Of a stretch of DNA of 7,133 nt, positions 1 through 5,765 are shown in pieces; position 1 is the first letter of the stretch; each line of letters opens with the position of its first letter. The notes beneath the pieces are model-generated. The model did not search any database. It was not told the DNA's origin and saw only the letters and a program-made list of their open reading frames with translations. The position numbers were made by a program, and so were the translations under genes. Location: assembly GCA_003242255.1 (NCBI GenBank), contig QGUT01000081.1, positions 1 to 7,133 of the forward strand, written 5' to 3'. This DNA comes from Bacillota bacterium (GTDB lineage Bacteria > Bacillota > Thermosediminibacteria > Thermosediminibacterales > Thermosediminibacteraceae).

Positions 1-7
1 CCCTCCT
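1..7 (-). promoter_or_regulatory. Ribosome binding site of an off-window leftward gene
   Basis: Read on the minus strand, the first seven bases are AGGAGGG, a near-perfect Shine-Dalgarno sequence lying downstream of a leftward promoter at 24-52. The start codon it serves would fall a few bases beyond the left edge, so the gene itself cannot be seen. It is divergent from the MerR-type regulator gene at 169 and is therefore a candidate target of it. Confidence 0.6.
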
Positions 8-23
8 ATTTATTCATAACGGG

Positions 24-52
24 ATGATATCACAAATGTAAGGTTGCGTCAA
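24..52 (-). promoter_or_regulatory. SigA-type promoter firing leftward, off the window
   Basis: On the minus strand a -35 box TTGACG (52-47) is separated by exactly 17 bp from a -10 box TATCAT (29-24). The expected start point is near 17, giving a very short leader that carries the AGGAGGG site at 7-1. One copy of the repeat TGTAAGGTT (37-45) lies inside the -35/-10 spacer, so a protein bound there would block or reshape this promoter. The 17-bp spacing is normal, unlike the 19-bp spacing of promoters activated by metal-type MerR proteins, so repression is the simpler reading. Confidence 0.6.
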
Positions 53-93
53 ATGTTTGTAAGGTTTTTATATATATACTCAAAAACCTTACA
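37..93. promoter_or_regulatory. Operator-like array: three TGTAAGGTT half-sites, two as an inverted repeat
   Basis: TGTAAGGTT occurs at 37-45 and 58-66 in the same orientation, with starts 21 bp apart (two helical turns), and inverted at 85-93. The second and third copies extend to a perfect 12-bp inverted repeat: TGTAAGGTTTTT at 58-69 and AAAAACCTTACA at 82-93, with a 12-bp AT-rich spacer. The array sits between the divergent promoters at 24-52 and 113-141. GlnR/TnrA sites are known to follow TGTNA-N7-TNACA. The half-sites here match (TGTAA, TTACA), but the partner half of each 17-bp box is degenerate. Binding by the adjacent MerR-type regulator is inferred. Confidence 0.6.
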
Positions 94-112
94 TTCTGTT
101 TTTTCGTCAATA

Positions 113-141
113 TTGACTATACTTTTGTATTTTGTTAGAAT
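113..141 (+). promoter_or_regulatory. SigA-type promoter of the MerR-family regulator gene
   Basis: A -35 box TTGACT (113-118) and a -10 box TAGAAT (136-141) are separated by 17 bp, close to the housekeeping consensus. A ribosome binding site AGGGGGA (154-160) follows, 8 bases before the ATG at 169. The inverted operator repeat ends at 93, about 20 bp upstream of the -35 box. Confidence 0.7.
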
Positions 142-168
142 AGTATTGAAAATAGGGGGATTGATATT

Positions 169-516
169 ATGTCTAGGGAAGGCAAAGGGCTTCATTCCAT
201 AGGCGAAGTGGAAAAGAGGACGGGTTTGTCCGCAAGACAAATAAGATACTACGAAAGCCTGGGGCTTATAAACCCGCCCCGCACGGCAGGGGGACAGCGG
301 CGATATACGGAAAGCGACGTCCTCCGGCTCTTGAGGATAAAGCAGATGAAGGACAGCGGCTTTGACCTCAAGTCCATAAAGGAAAAAATCCAGGTGTTCG
401 AGCAGAACCTCCAGGAGCTTTCAGTAAACGACATCTCATCCGAGCGCGCCGTCCTATCTTCCCTGTTCCCGGTCTCCAACCGGGCGATCTTGATGAAACT
501 CCTCGAAAAAAAATAA
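169..516 (+). CDS. MerR-family transcriptional regulator, GlnR/TnrA-like
   Basis: A 115-residue cytoplasmic DNA-binding protein. Residues 10-77 form a MerR winged helix-turn-helix: IGEVEKRTGLSARQIRYYE (recognition helix, about 12-30), GLINPPRT, then GGQRRYTESDV. The block LSARQIRYYE is the form found in the nitrogen regulators GlnR and TnrA rather than in metal or drug sensors. There are no cysteine pairs or a large effector domain. The tail after residue 78 is short (about 38 residues), as in GlnR-type proteins. The ATG at 169 is supported by AGGGGGA 8 bases upstream and a good promoter. The gene stands alone and converges with gntR. Divergent promoters and the TGTAAGGTT array just upstream suggest that it controls itself and the leftward neighbour. 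The family is clear. A role in nitrogen control is inference, since no glutamine synthetase gene is visible here. Confidence 0.88.
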   Translation: MSREGKGLHSIGEVEKRTGLSARQIRYYESLGLINPPRTAGGQRRYTESDVLRLLRIKQMKDSGFDLKSIKEKIQVFEQNLQELSVNDISSERAVLSSLFPVSNRAILMKLLEKK

Positions 517-543
517 AATCCTTGCTTTCTCAGCAAGGATTTT
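506..543. terminator. Terminator shared by convergent merR-type and gntR genes
   Basis: A perfect 12-bp stem (AAAATCCTTGCT 515-526, AGCAAGGATTTT 532-543) encloses a 5-base loop (527-531). On the minus strand it is followed by A and then eight T (513-506), a classic intrinsic terminator for gntR. On the plus strand only the TTTT at the stem end is present, so it is weaker in that direction. The TAA of the MerR-type gene (514-516) enters the stem, and the TGA of gntR (532-530) lies mostly in the loop. Confidence 0.9.
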
Positions 544-1219
544 CGGTGCGGTACAGTTTATGCCCTTCTAAGTAGGGATGGAGGTTTTTCTTTGCCTTTT
601 CCACGTGCTTTATCATGGCCCTTTCCGCTGCCACAGGGTCCCTTGCGGCCAAAGCATCGTATATCTCCTTATGCTCTTCCAGCGAAATGGGTGCTCTACC
701 GGTGCTCTTGATGGATACCAGGCGGGCCCTCTGAATGAAATGGTGAAAATTGGTGAGCACCGATTCTAAGGGCCTGCTCTTGCAAGCCTGGAAGATGATA
801 TCGTGGAACCGGGTATCCAGTTCCGATACTTTGTCAATTTCTCCCCTCTTGGTGTAGAATTCCATCAGGTCCACGACGTCCTTAAGCTCTTTGAGTTGCT
901 CGGGGGTTATCTTCTCGGCTGCCCACCTGGCTGCCAGGCCTTCCAGCATTTTTCTTATCGTATAAATGTCTTCCACATCTTCTTCCGTAACGCCTTCAAC
1001 TATTACTCCCTTGTTCGGAATACTCGATACCAGTCCCTCTAATTCCAGCTGCCTTATGGCTTCTCGGACGGGGGTTCGGCTCACTCCCAGTTCCCTGGCT
1101 ATCTTCATCTCTATCAGGCTTTCTCCCGGCTTGTATACACCATTTAGTATGGCGTTTTTTAGATGCTGGTATATTTTATATCTCAAGGAAACCCCTTTTT
1201 CCTGGGGTGGAGTTAGCAT
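530..1219 (-). CDS. GntR-family (FadR/FCD subfamily) transcriptional regulator
   Basis: A 229-residue cytoplasmic repressor-type protein. The N-terminal winged helix-turn-helix spans about 12-76, with the GntR signature KPGESLIEMKIARELGVSRTPVREAIRQLE at 30-59 followed by GLVSSIPNKGVIV. Residues 82-215 form an all-helical FCD ligand domain. D135, H139, H183 and H205 match the Asp-His-His-His set that binds a metal ion in many FCD proteins, usually with a carboxylate effector. The ATG at 1219 has GAGGAGGGG (1234-1226) 6 bases away. Length is normal for the subfamily. The gene lies 112 bases downstream of pfpI on the same strand, with no clear terminator between, and ends at a strong terminator. 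FCD regulators often control catabolic operons for sugar acids, lactate or related acids, but nothing here fixes the ligand. Regulation of the oxidoreductase/pfpI genes upstream is possible and unproven. Confidence 0.93.
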   Translation of the reverse strand: MLTPPQEKGVSLRYKIYQHLKNAILNGVYKPGESLIEMKIARELGVSRTPVREAIRQLELEGLVSSIPNKGVIVEGVTEEDVEDIYTIRKMLEGLAARWAAEKITPEQLKELKDVVDLMEFYTKRGEIDKVSELDTRFHDIIFQACKSRPLESVLTNFHHFIQRARLVSIKSTGRAPISLEEHKEIYDALAARDPVAAERAMIKHVEKAKKNLHPYLEGHKLYRTENPC

Positions 1220-1255
1220 AAACTGCCCCTCCTCGTTTTCACAACTCTCACTACT

Positions 1256-1284
1256 ATTTTACTACATGTTATACAATTTTGAAA
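1256..1284 (-). promoter_or_regulatory. Possible promoter and operator of gntR
   Basis: On the minus strand, TAAAAT (1261-1256) is a fair -10 box. The -35 is weak: TTCAAA (1283-1278) with a 16-bp spacer, or TTTCAA (1284-1279) with 17 bp. Inside the spacer lies TGTATAACA (1275-1267), a TGT-N3-ACA dyad resembling short operators of FadR-subfamily regulators, which would suit autoregulation. This is a weak call resting only on pattern. Confidence 0.3.
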
Positions 1285-1331
1285 GCCGGGATTTTGATGA
1301 TACAAGAATATGGTGTTATGGCGGTTTTTAT

Positions 1332-1856
1332 TCACCGCTGTTTCAGATAGTTAATTATCTCTCTCATAAAGGCCGGCAGATCTTGCGGCCGTCTTGAAGT
1401 TATTATATTCCTGTCTACCACCACTTCTCGGTCCACATATACTGCCCCGGCGTTAACGATATCATCAATTATAGCCTCAACACACGTCATCGTATAGCCT
1501 TTCACAACACCGGCCGAGATTAGGACCCACGGCCCGTGGCAAATAGTAGCCACAAGCTTTTTTTGCTCGGCAAACTGCCTGATTAGTTTTTTCACAGCTT
1601 CATACCTTCTCAGCTTATCCGGCGCCCATCCTCCGGGAACAACCACACCGTCATAGTCATCTGCCGAAACTTCTCCGATGTTTTTATCAACCTTAACCGG
1701 GACTCCGTGCTTGCCTTTGTAAGTCTCGCTGCTTCCGGTTCCTACTATGGTAACTTCGCAGCCTTCTTCCCTCAGGCGCAGGACTGGGTACCAGAGTTCC
1801 AGGTCTTCGAAAGCTTCCTCTGCAAGGACTACTATTTTTTTACCTTTTAAATCCAT
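1332..1856 (-). CDS. DJ-1/PfpI family protein (YhbO-like class I glutamine amidotransferase fold)
   Basis: A 174-residue single-domain cytoplasmic protein of usual length for the PfpI/YhbO group. The nucleophile elbow is AICHGP-like: TICHGPW with Cys106 and His107. Glu17 in the EEAFEDLE segment corresponds to the conserved glutamate that tunes the cysteine, and Asp80 in GGWAPDKLR takes the position of the third, intersubunit acid seen as Glu in archaeal PfpI. The C-terminal blocks DDIVNAGA and VVVDRNIITSRRPQDLPAF are typical of the family. Known members are described as intracellular proteases, stress proteins, glyoxalases or deglycases, and the true activity is disputed. Trp77 and Trp110 flank the active site where the relatives I recall have Arg/His and Gln. 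The ATG at 1856 is preceded by AAGGAGT with 8 bases of spacing. It lies downstream of the molybdoenzyme gene, separated by a terminator-like hairpin, and upstream of gntR. The family is secure, the substrate unknown. Confidence 0.93.
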   Translation of the reverse strand: MDLKGKKIVVLAEEAFEDLELWYPVLRLREEGCEVTIVGTGSSETYKGKHGVPVKVDKNIGEVSADDYDGVVVPGGWAPDKLRRYEAVKKLIRQFAEQKKLVATICHGPWVLISAGVVKGYTMTCVEAIIDDIVNAGAVYVDREVVVDRNIITSRRPQDLPAFMREIINYLKQR

Positions 1857-1891
1857 ATTGGCTCACTCCTTTTAATAATTTTCTCATTGCT

Positions 1892-1937
1892 AAAAACTCG
1901 GGCCGAGAAGGAGGAATAAACACCTCCGGCAGCCCGA
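1892..1937 (-). terminator. Terminator-like hairpin between the oxidoreductase gene and pfpI
   Basis: On the minus strand TCGGGC (1937-1932) pairs with GCCCGA (1903-1898), and GGAGG (1927-1923) pairs with CCTCC (1914-1910), across a small internal loop, with an 8-base apical loop. Five T (1896-1892) follow one base (G) after the stem. It starts 49 bases after the oxidoreductase stop codon and most simply ends that transcript. If the promoter-like sequence at 1955-1981 is real, the hairpin would instead sit in the pfpI leader. Confidence 0.65.
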
Positions 1938-1954
1938 TTCTTCATCATCTTAAA

Positions 1955-1981
1955 ATTATAATAAATAATAAAATTTTTCAA
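1955..1981 (-). promoter_or_regulatory. Possible promoter for pfpI (AT-rich)
   Basis: On the minus strand there is a perfect TATAAT (1960-1955) and TTGAAA (1981-1976), but they are only 15 bp apart, shorter than the usual 16-18. The surrounding sequence is almost pure A/T, where such a match can arise by chance. If used, it starts transcription near 1948 and places the 1898-1937 hairpin in the leader. Confidence 0.35.
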
Positions 1982-1985
1982 TAGA

Positions 1986-3968
1986 CTACCTTAAGCTTTT
2001 TATGCCCACCTTAACATCATAAAGGGCCGCACAGCCACCCATTTCACTAACACGTGAAAGTATGAGGAAATTGGGGCAAGCGCCGCTTTCCACATTCCAT
2101 CCCGATTCTAAGCTAACGGTATCTTTCCTCATTTTCGGGTCATAATAAACTCTGGCTTTTATACTCCCCGTATCATTGTAGATTTCTACTTCCTGCCCTT
2201 CTTTTAATCCCAGCCTGGCTCCTTCTTCAGAATTAATATAGACTTTTGGAGTGGGATTTAATCTCTTTATATATTCCGTTATTTGGAACTGAGAGTGTAT
2301 GCGGTAGCGGGAATGAGGGGTTATCAGATGGTACGGATAGGGGTCTTTTTCACTTTCCGGGGTGACGTAAACTGCAGTTGGCGATTGACCTTCTGAAAGA
2401 GCTCTTTGTGAGTAAAATTCGAACCTGCCGGAAGGAGTGCGGAATCTTTTGTCCTGCCAGGCCACGTCAGGGGCGAAGGGATTTTTGATATGCCCTTCCT
2501 CCCGCAGGCGATCAAGACTTACGCCGAATTTTTCGAAAGCCCCGGCTGCGAATTCAAGGAATTCTGCCGGGCTTTGCCACGGAAACCCTTTTAACTTAAT
2601 TTTTTTAGCCAGTTCTATGAATATTTCTTCGTCGGACCTTGCTTCCCCGAGCGGTTCGATGACCTTGGGGCAGTAATAAATCCACGGACTCCAGGAACTC
2701 ACCTTGATGTTTTCTTCTTCAAAGAAGGTGGTGCAGGGCAGAACCACATCGGCTTCCTTGGCCGTGTCGGTCAAAAAAAGATCTACCACGACGACGGTTT
2801 CTATCTGCCTTAAAGCCTTCACGAGATTCCCGCTGTCCGGCGCATTGACCACCGGATTGGCATTGGTGATGAAGGCTATTTTTATCGGCGGCTCGGCCTT
2901 CAATATATCCCTGCCCAGGCTCCAAACATTAAAGGCCCTGCCAGCCGATGAGGCTCCTTTCACCAGGCTTCCCGCTTCCCAGTAGGTGTCGCTGCAGTAC
3001 GACACGCCGGCCCCCGGTTCGCCGATATTGCCGGTCATGGCCGCCAGGGCATCCACCGCCCTTACGGCACTGCCGCCCCCTCTGTACCTTTGAAGCCCGA
3101 AGCCGAGCAAGGTGGTTACCGGCCTGTTTTCGGCGTAAAACATCGCAAGCTTTGCTATATCGTCCCTATCGACTCCCGTTATATCTGATACTCTTGCCAG
3201 GGGGTAATCTTCAAGCACTTCTTTGAAGCGCTCGAAGCCGAAAGTATATTTTTCTATGAAATCCCGATCCAGCTTTTCCCTTTCCAACAGGTACCTGCAG
3301 GCCCCTAAAGCCAGAGCTGCATCGGTGCCGGGCCTGGGCCTCACAACCAGATGGGCCGCCTCCTCCAGGCCCGTCGAGAGGGGATTTACGATGGCCAGTT
3401 TGCCGCCTTTTTTTACGCATTCGGTGATAAAGGGCAGGGCATGGATGTTGGTGGATTTCACGTTTCTTCCCCAAAGCACGCAGCCTCGGGCGTTGGGCAG
3501 GTCCTCTATGCTGTTTTGCATCAGCCCCCCGAAGTCGTAGGTTTGGGCGGCCAGGCCGGCGCTAAAGCAAAGGTCGCCTTCCACCCGGGTTACGCCGCCT
3601 AAGGCGTTGAAGAACCTGGTGTCCAGGTGCTTGGTGAGGGCTTCCGAACCGCTGTAGTGGTAATGGAGAACTGCCAGGGGGCCGTATTTTTCGAGGATTT
3701 CGGAAAGCTTTGTGGCTACAATATCCAGGGCCTCGTCCCAGGTTGCTTTGACGAAGCGCCCGTTCCTTTTCACCAGCGGATGAAGGAGCCGCTCGGGATG
3801 GTATACCAGTTCCACGTACGAATTGCCCTTGGGGCATAGAAACCCGCGGGTAACCGGATGGTCCGGGTCCCCTTTTACCTTCGCGAGCCTTCCATTTTCG
3901 TCGACGTAGGCCAGCATCGAGCAGCAGTCGATGCAGTCTCGCGGACAAGCGGTGCGGTAAACTTTCAT
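1986..3968 (-). CDS. Molybdopterin (bis-MGD) oxidoreductase, YoaE-like
   Basis: A 660-residue member of the DMSO reductase/formate dehydrogenase superfamily. Residues 1-58 hold the [4Fe-4S] domain, with Cys8, Cys12, Cys15/Cys16 and Cys45 (CPRDCIDCC, then FLCPKG; Lys47 matches the conserved electron-transfer lysine). Molybdopterin-binding segments include WGRNVKSTNIH (166-176), RPRPGTDAALALGA (210-223) and LGFGLQRYRGGG (288-299). The C-terminal dinucleotide-binding domain starts near 542. The likely metal ligand is Cys134 in EGDLCFSAG, where I recall GSICWGSG in Bacillus YoaE. There is no Tat signal, so it should be cytoplasmic. Length is close to that of YoaE. The ATG at 3968 has GAGGAGGA 6 bases upstream and a strong promoter. 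No iron-sulfur or membrane-anchor subunit gene adjoins it, so its electron partner is unknown. Substrate cannot be read from sequence; the metal could be Mo or W. Confidence 0.93.
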   Translation of the reverse strand: MKVYRTACPRDCIDCCSMLAYVDENGRLAKVKGDPDHPVTRGFLCPKGNSYVELVYHPERLLHPLVKRNGRFVKATWDEALDIVATKLSEILEKYGPLAVLHYHYSGSEALTKHLDTRFFNALGGVTRVEGDLCFSAGLAAQTYDFGGLMQNSIEDLPNARGCVLWGRNVKSTNIHALPFITECVKKGGKLAIVNPLSTGLEEAAHLVVRPRPGTDAALALGACRYLLEREKLDRDFIEKYTFGFERFKEVLEDYPLARVSDITGVDRDDIAKLAMFYAENRPVTTLLGFGLQRYRGGGSAVRAVDALAAMTGNIGEPGAGVSYCSDTYWEAGSLVKGASSAGRAFNVWSLGRDILKAEPPIKIAFITNANPVVNAPDSGNLVKALRQIETVVVVDLFLTDTAKEADVVLPCTTFFEEENIKVSSWSPWIYYCPKVIEPLGEARSDEEIFIELAKKIKLKGFPWQSPAEFLEFAAGAFEKFGVSLDRLREEGHIKNPFAPDVAWQDKRFRTPSGRFEFYSQRALSEGQSPTAVYVTPESEKDPYPYHLITPHSRYRIHSQFQITEYIKRLNPTPKVYINSEEGARLGLKEGQEVEIYNDTGSIKARVYYDPKMRKDTVSLESGWNVESGACPNFLILSRVSEMGGCAALYDVKVGIKSLR

Positions 3969-3989
3969 CTTTCGTCCTCCTCATTTCTA

Positions 3990-4018
3990 ATTATACTTTT
4001 ATGCCTTTTTCTCTTCAA
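3990..4018 (-). promoter_or_regulatory. SigA-type promoter of the molybdoenzyme gene
   Basis: On the minus strand TTGAAG (4018-4013) and a perfect TATAAT (3995-3990) are 17 bp apart. Transcription should start near 3983, leaving a leader of only about 15 bases that is mostly the ribosome binding site. It lies just past the terminator of the sigma-factor operon, so the oxidoreductase gene is an independent transcription unit. Confidence 0.75.
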
Positions 4019-4035
4019 TTTTTTTCATAAAAATG

Positions 4036-4070
4036 AAAAGGCCTGGCTTGAAGTTCAAAGCAGGCCTTTT
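4036..4070. terminator. Terminator of the ECF sigma-factor operon
   Basis: A perfect 10-bp stem (AAAAGGCCTG 4036-4045, CAGGCCTTTT 4061-4070) with a 15-base loop begins 4 bases after the TAA of the last operon gene. On the minus strand it continues CATTTTTATG, supplying an interrupted U-tract. On the plus strand it runs into TTTTTTATTT, so the structure could work in both directions, although no plus-strand gene leads into it. Confidence 0.85.
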
Positions 4071-4074
4071 TTAT

Positions 4075-4983
4075 TTAAATTTTGTTGACGGTCACGCTGC
4101 CCCCTAAGACGTTCACGGTATGATCGCCATTGCCAAGGACGGCTTCTGCGTATATCTTAAACGGCCGGTCATATTTACTGCCCTCGCCGATAACCTTCCA
4201 GTCCACGTTGCCCCCCAGCAAACCTTCGGCATCGACCACAGCTTTTATCACCGCATCCACACCGTCTCTCGCAAAAATTTCTACCTGTCCCAAATTTTTT
4301 ATGAGCCAGTTGCTCCTTAAGTTTTCAAGATGGATGCTCAAAGAGCGCCGGTTTATTATTTCTACGTCCACGTCTTCCGGAATCCAAACCGTATATCCGG
4401 TCATATCGGCCCGAAACCCGAAGCCCTTTGCGGAACGGGGTCCATTAAAGGAAACCTGCAATATTTCGCCGGATTTGCGGAAGAGGACTTCATGAGCCGA
4501 TAAAAGCTCCTGGGCCGTTTCTTTTGAATCGGCTACCACCTGGGCCGACCCGTAAACCGAAATTGAGCGGCTTCGGACCGGGCGCACGGTCAAACTGCAA
4601 TCCGGAGCTTCGATTATTATTTTTTCTGTGGTGCCGTCCACTTCGAAGGTCTCCGGCTCCGCCGCTAGGACGAAATTCTGCGAGGATACGGTTTGAGCTA
4701 CAAGGGGAACGACACCCGTGTACCACAAGCCGTAAATGCCGAGAGTGAACAAACCTATAAGGCAGATCGTAATTATGCTAAAAAGATCAAAGTTTACCTG
4801 CTCTCCCTTATGGATAAAAGAGTAAAAGAGCACTTCTCCTCCCAGCAACAGCAATACCAGGGGCCACCCTTTGACGATATATTCTACGGCTGCCCTTCCG
4901 TTCAATTGAGATACGAAGAGGAACACGCCCATGGATATCAAAAGTATGCCCATAGAAAGCTGGCCTACTCTCCATTTCCGCAT
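4075..4983 (-). CDS. Membrane protein with LiaF-like TM region and exported DUF4097-like beta domain
   Basis: A 302-residue protein and last gene of the sigma-factor operon. A positively charged start (MRKWR) precedes three hydrophobic segments at about 9-27, 40-56 and 66-88. The second contains WPLVLLLLGG, a motif of the LiaF/DUF5668-type membrane unit. This topology puts residues from about 90 to 302 outside the membrane. That part is rich in short alternating beta strands (EKIIIEAPDCSLTVRPV, YTVWIPEDVDVEIINRRS, VTVNKI), resembling DUF4097/putative-adhesin and LiaF C-terminal domains. The ATG at 4983 overlaps the end of the previous gene by 19 bases and has GAGGT 4-5 bases upstream, suggesting translational coupling. 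In known systems LiaF-type proteins modulate signalling in response to cell-wall damage. By analogy it may sense or report envelope state to the sigma/anti-sigma pair, but this is inference. No close characterised homologue is recognised. Confidence 0.82.
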   Translation of the reverse strand: MRKWRVGQLSMGILLISMGVFLFVSQLNGRAAVEYIVKGWPLVLLLLGGEVLFYSFIHKGEQVNFDLFSIITICLIGLFTLGIYGLWYTGVVPLVAQTVSSQNFVLAAEPETFEVDGTTEKIIIEAPDCSLTVRPVRSRSISVYGSAQVVADSKETAQELLSAHEVLFRKSGEILQVSFNGPRSAKGFGFRADMTGYTVWIPEDVDVEIINRRSLSIHLENLRSNWLIKNLGQVEIFARDGVDAVIKAVVDAEGLLGGNVDWKVIGEGSKYDRPFKIYAEAVLGNGDHTVNVLGGSVTVNKI

Positions 4984-5765
4984 TGTACCTCATTGCCCCC
5001 TTCTTCCTTCTTTTCGATGGGTTTTGTCCTGCTTCCCCAAATTAGCTTTACCCCGCTGGAGATCAAGATAAGGGAGACGAGCCCAGTTTGAAAGTAGTGG
5101 CGTATTCGCCAGTCCACGAGGGGGAAAACTACCTGGTCCAAAATGGCAAAGCACCCGAGGAATATGAGCACCAGCCCCGTAAGCCGGGGATTTTTGTTTA
5201 TTAAGGAGATCAAAGAATCTTCCACCTTTTCCGGCTGGGTTTCCCCTTCAGCCCGGTGGATGGCGTCAAAAAGGCTGTAAAACCATATGACCGGCAACAC
5301 AAAGAGGAAAAAGGGCATGTTGAGCCACCCCATCAGGAAAATTGCCATGAAAAAGGTGACCATTATCTCTGCGCCGTACTTCAGGTAGCCCAGGTACATG
5401 TGTCCGGCACCGGGGATAAGAGATAGGGCAGCTGCAATCAAAGTGCGGTTGGCATCCGCTCTATAGGCACTGTTTCCATAAATCTCTTTTTCTTCCCCAC
5501 CCTGAAGTGAACCCGTATTTTCCGGAATATCGGAATGATATATGGCATCGACCAGGGAAATAAACCAGATCGCCAGAATTGCAAAAGGCAGGACCACTAA
5601 AAAATCAGTAGTGCCAGAAATTACGCTTAAGCCCAGCATGACGCAGGTGACCCCAAAAAATAAGCCCATGAATATGAATCCCCTATTCGCGTACCCGAGG
5701 TACAAATGACCGAGCCCCGGGATGAAGGAAAGCAAAAACGTGGCAAATTTGCTCTTTTTATTCAA
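4965..5765 (-). CDS. Polytopic membrane protein with tandem TM2-like duplication (TTG start)
   Basis: A 266-residue integral membrane protein of unknown function. It holds two homologous units. Unit 1 is about residues 9-77 and unit 2 about 111-170. Each opens with SxIPGxGHxYLGYxxxG (13-29 and 115-131) and closes with LPxxxxWFxSLxDAI or similar (59-75, 157-169). The PGxGHxYLG element resembles the glycine-rich turn of TM2-type and related small membrane proteins. A third part (190-244) has two further hydrophobic segments like the LiaF TM region. The chosen TTG start at 5765 has GGAGG 8 bases upstream. That site is embedded in the last codons of the anti-sigma gene, which it overlaps by 8 bases. 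An upstream TTG at 5792 is in frame (275 residues) but lacks such a site. Expression is likely coupled to the anti-sigma gene. It may act with the downstream LiaF-like protein. Confidence 0.82.
   Translation of the reverse strand: MNKKSKFATFLLSFIPGLGHLYLGYANRGFIFMGLFFGVTCVMLGLSVISGTTDFLVVLPFAILAIWFISLVDAIYHSDIPENTGSLQGGEEKEIYGNSAYRADANRTLIAAALSLIPGAGHMYLGYLKYGAEIMVTFFMAIFLMGWLNMPFFLFVLPVIWFYSLFDAIHRAEGETQPEKVEDSLISLINKNPRLTGLVLIFLGCFAILDQVVFPLVDWRIRHYFQTGLVSLILISSGVKLIWGSRTKPIEKKEEGGNEVQCGNGE

Noticed and set aside
49..240. Minus-strand open frame of 63 codons across the merR upstream region
   Set aside because: It covers the promoters and operator repeats, runs antisense into the MerR-type gene and has no ribosome binding site.
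1321..1338. GCGGT/ACCGC hairpin at the end of pfpI
   Set aside because: The stem has only 5 bp and no T-run on either side, so it was not called a terminator; pfpI may read through into gntR.
966..1397. Plus-strand open frame of 143 codons antisense to gntR and the end of pfpI
   Set aside because: It spans two well-supported genes and their spacer on the other strand, with no family resemblance and no ribosome binding site.
3562..3984. Long minus-strand overlapping frame inside the molybdoenzyme gene
   Set aside because: It is an alternative frame of a clearly coding segment, with arginine/proline-rich low-complexity translation typical of shadow frames.
4808..4993. Alternative ATG at 4993 with a GGGGG run upstream
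   Set aside because: It opens a 61-codon shadow frame, while the frame from 4983 gives the full LiaF-like protein.
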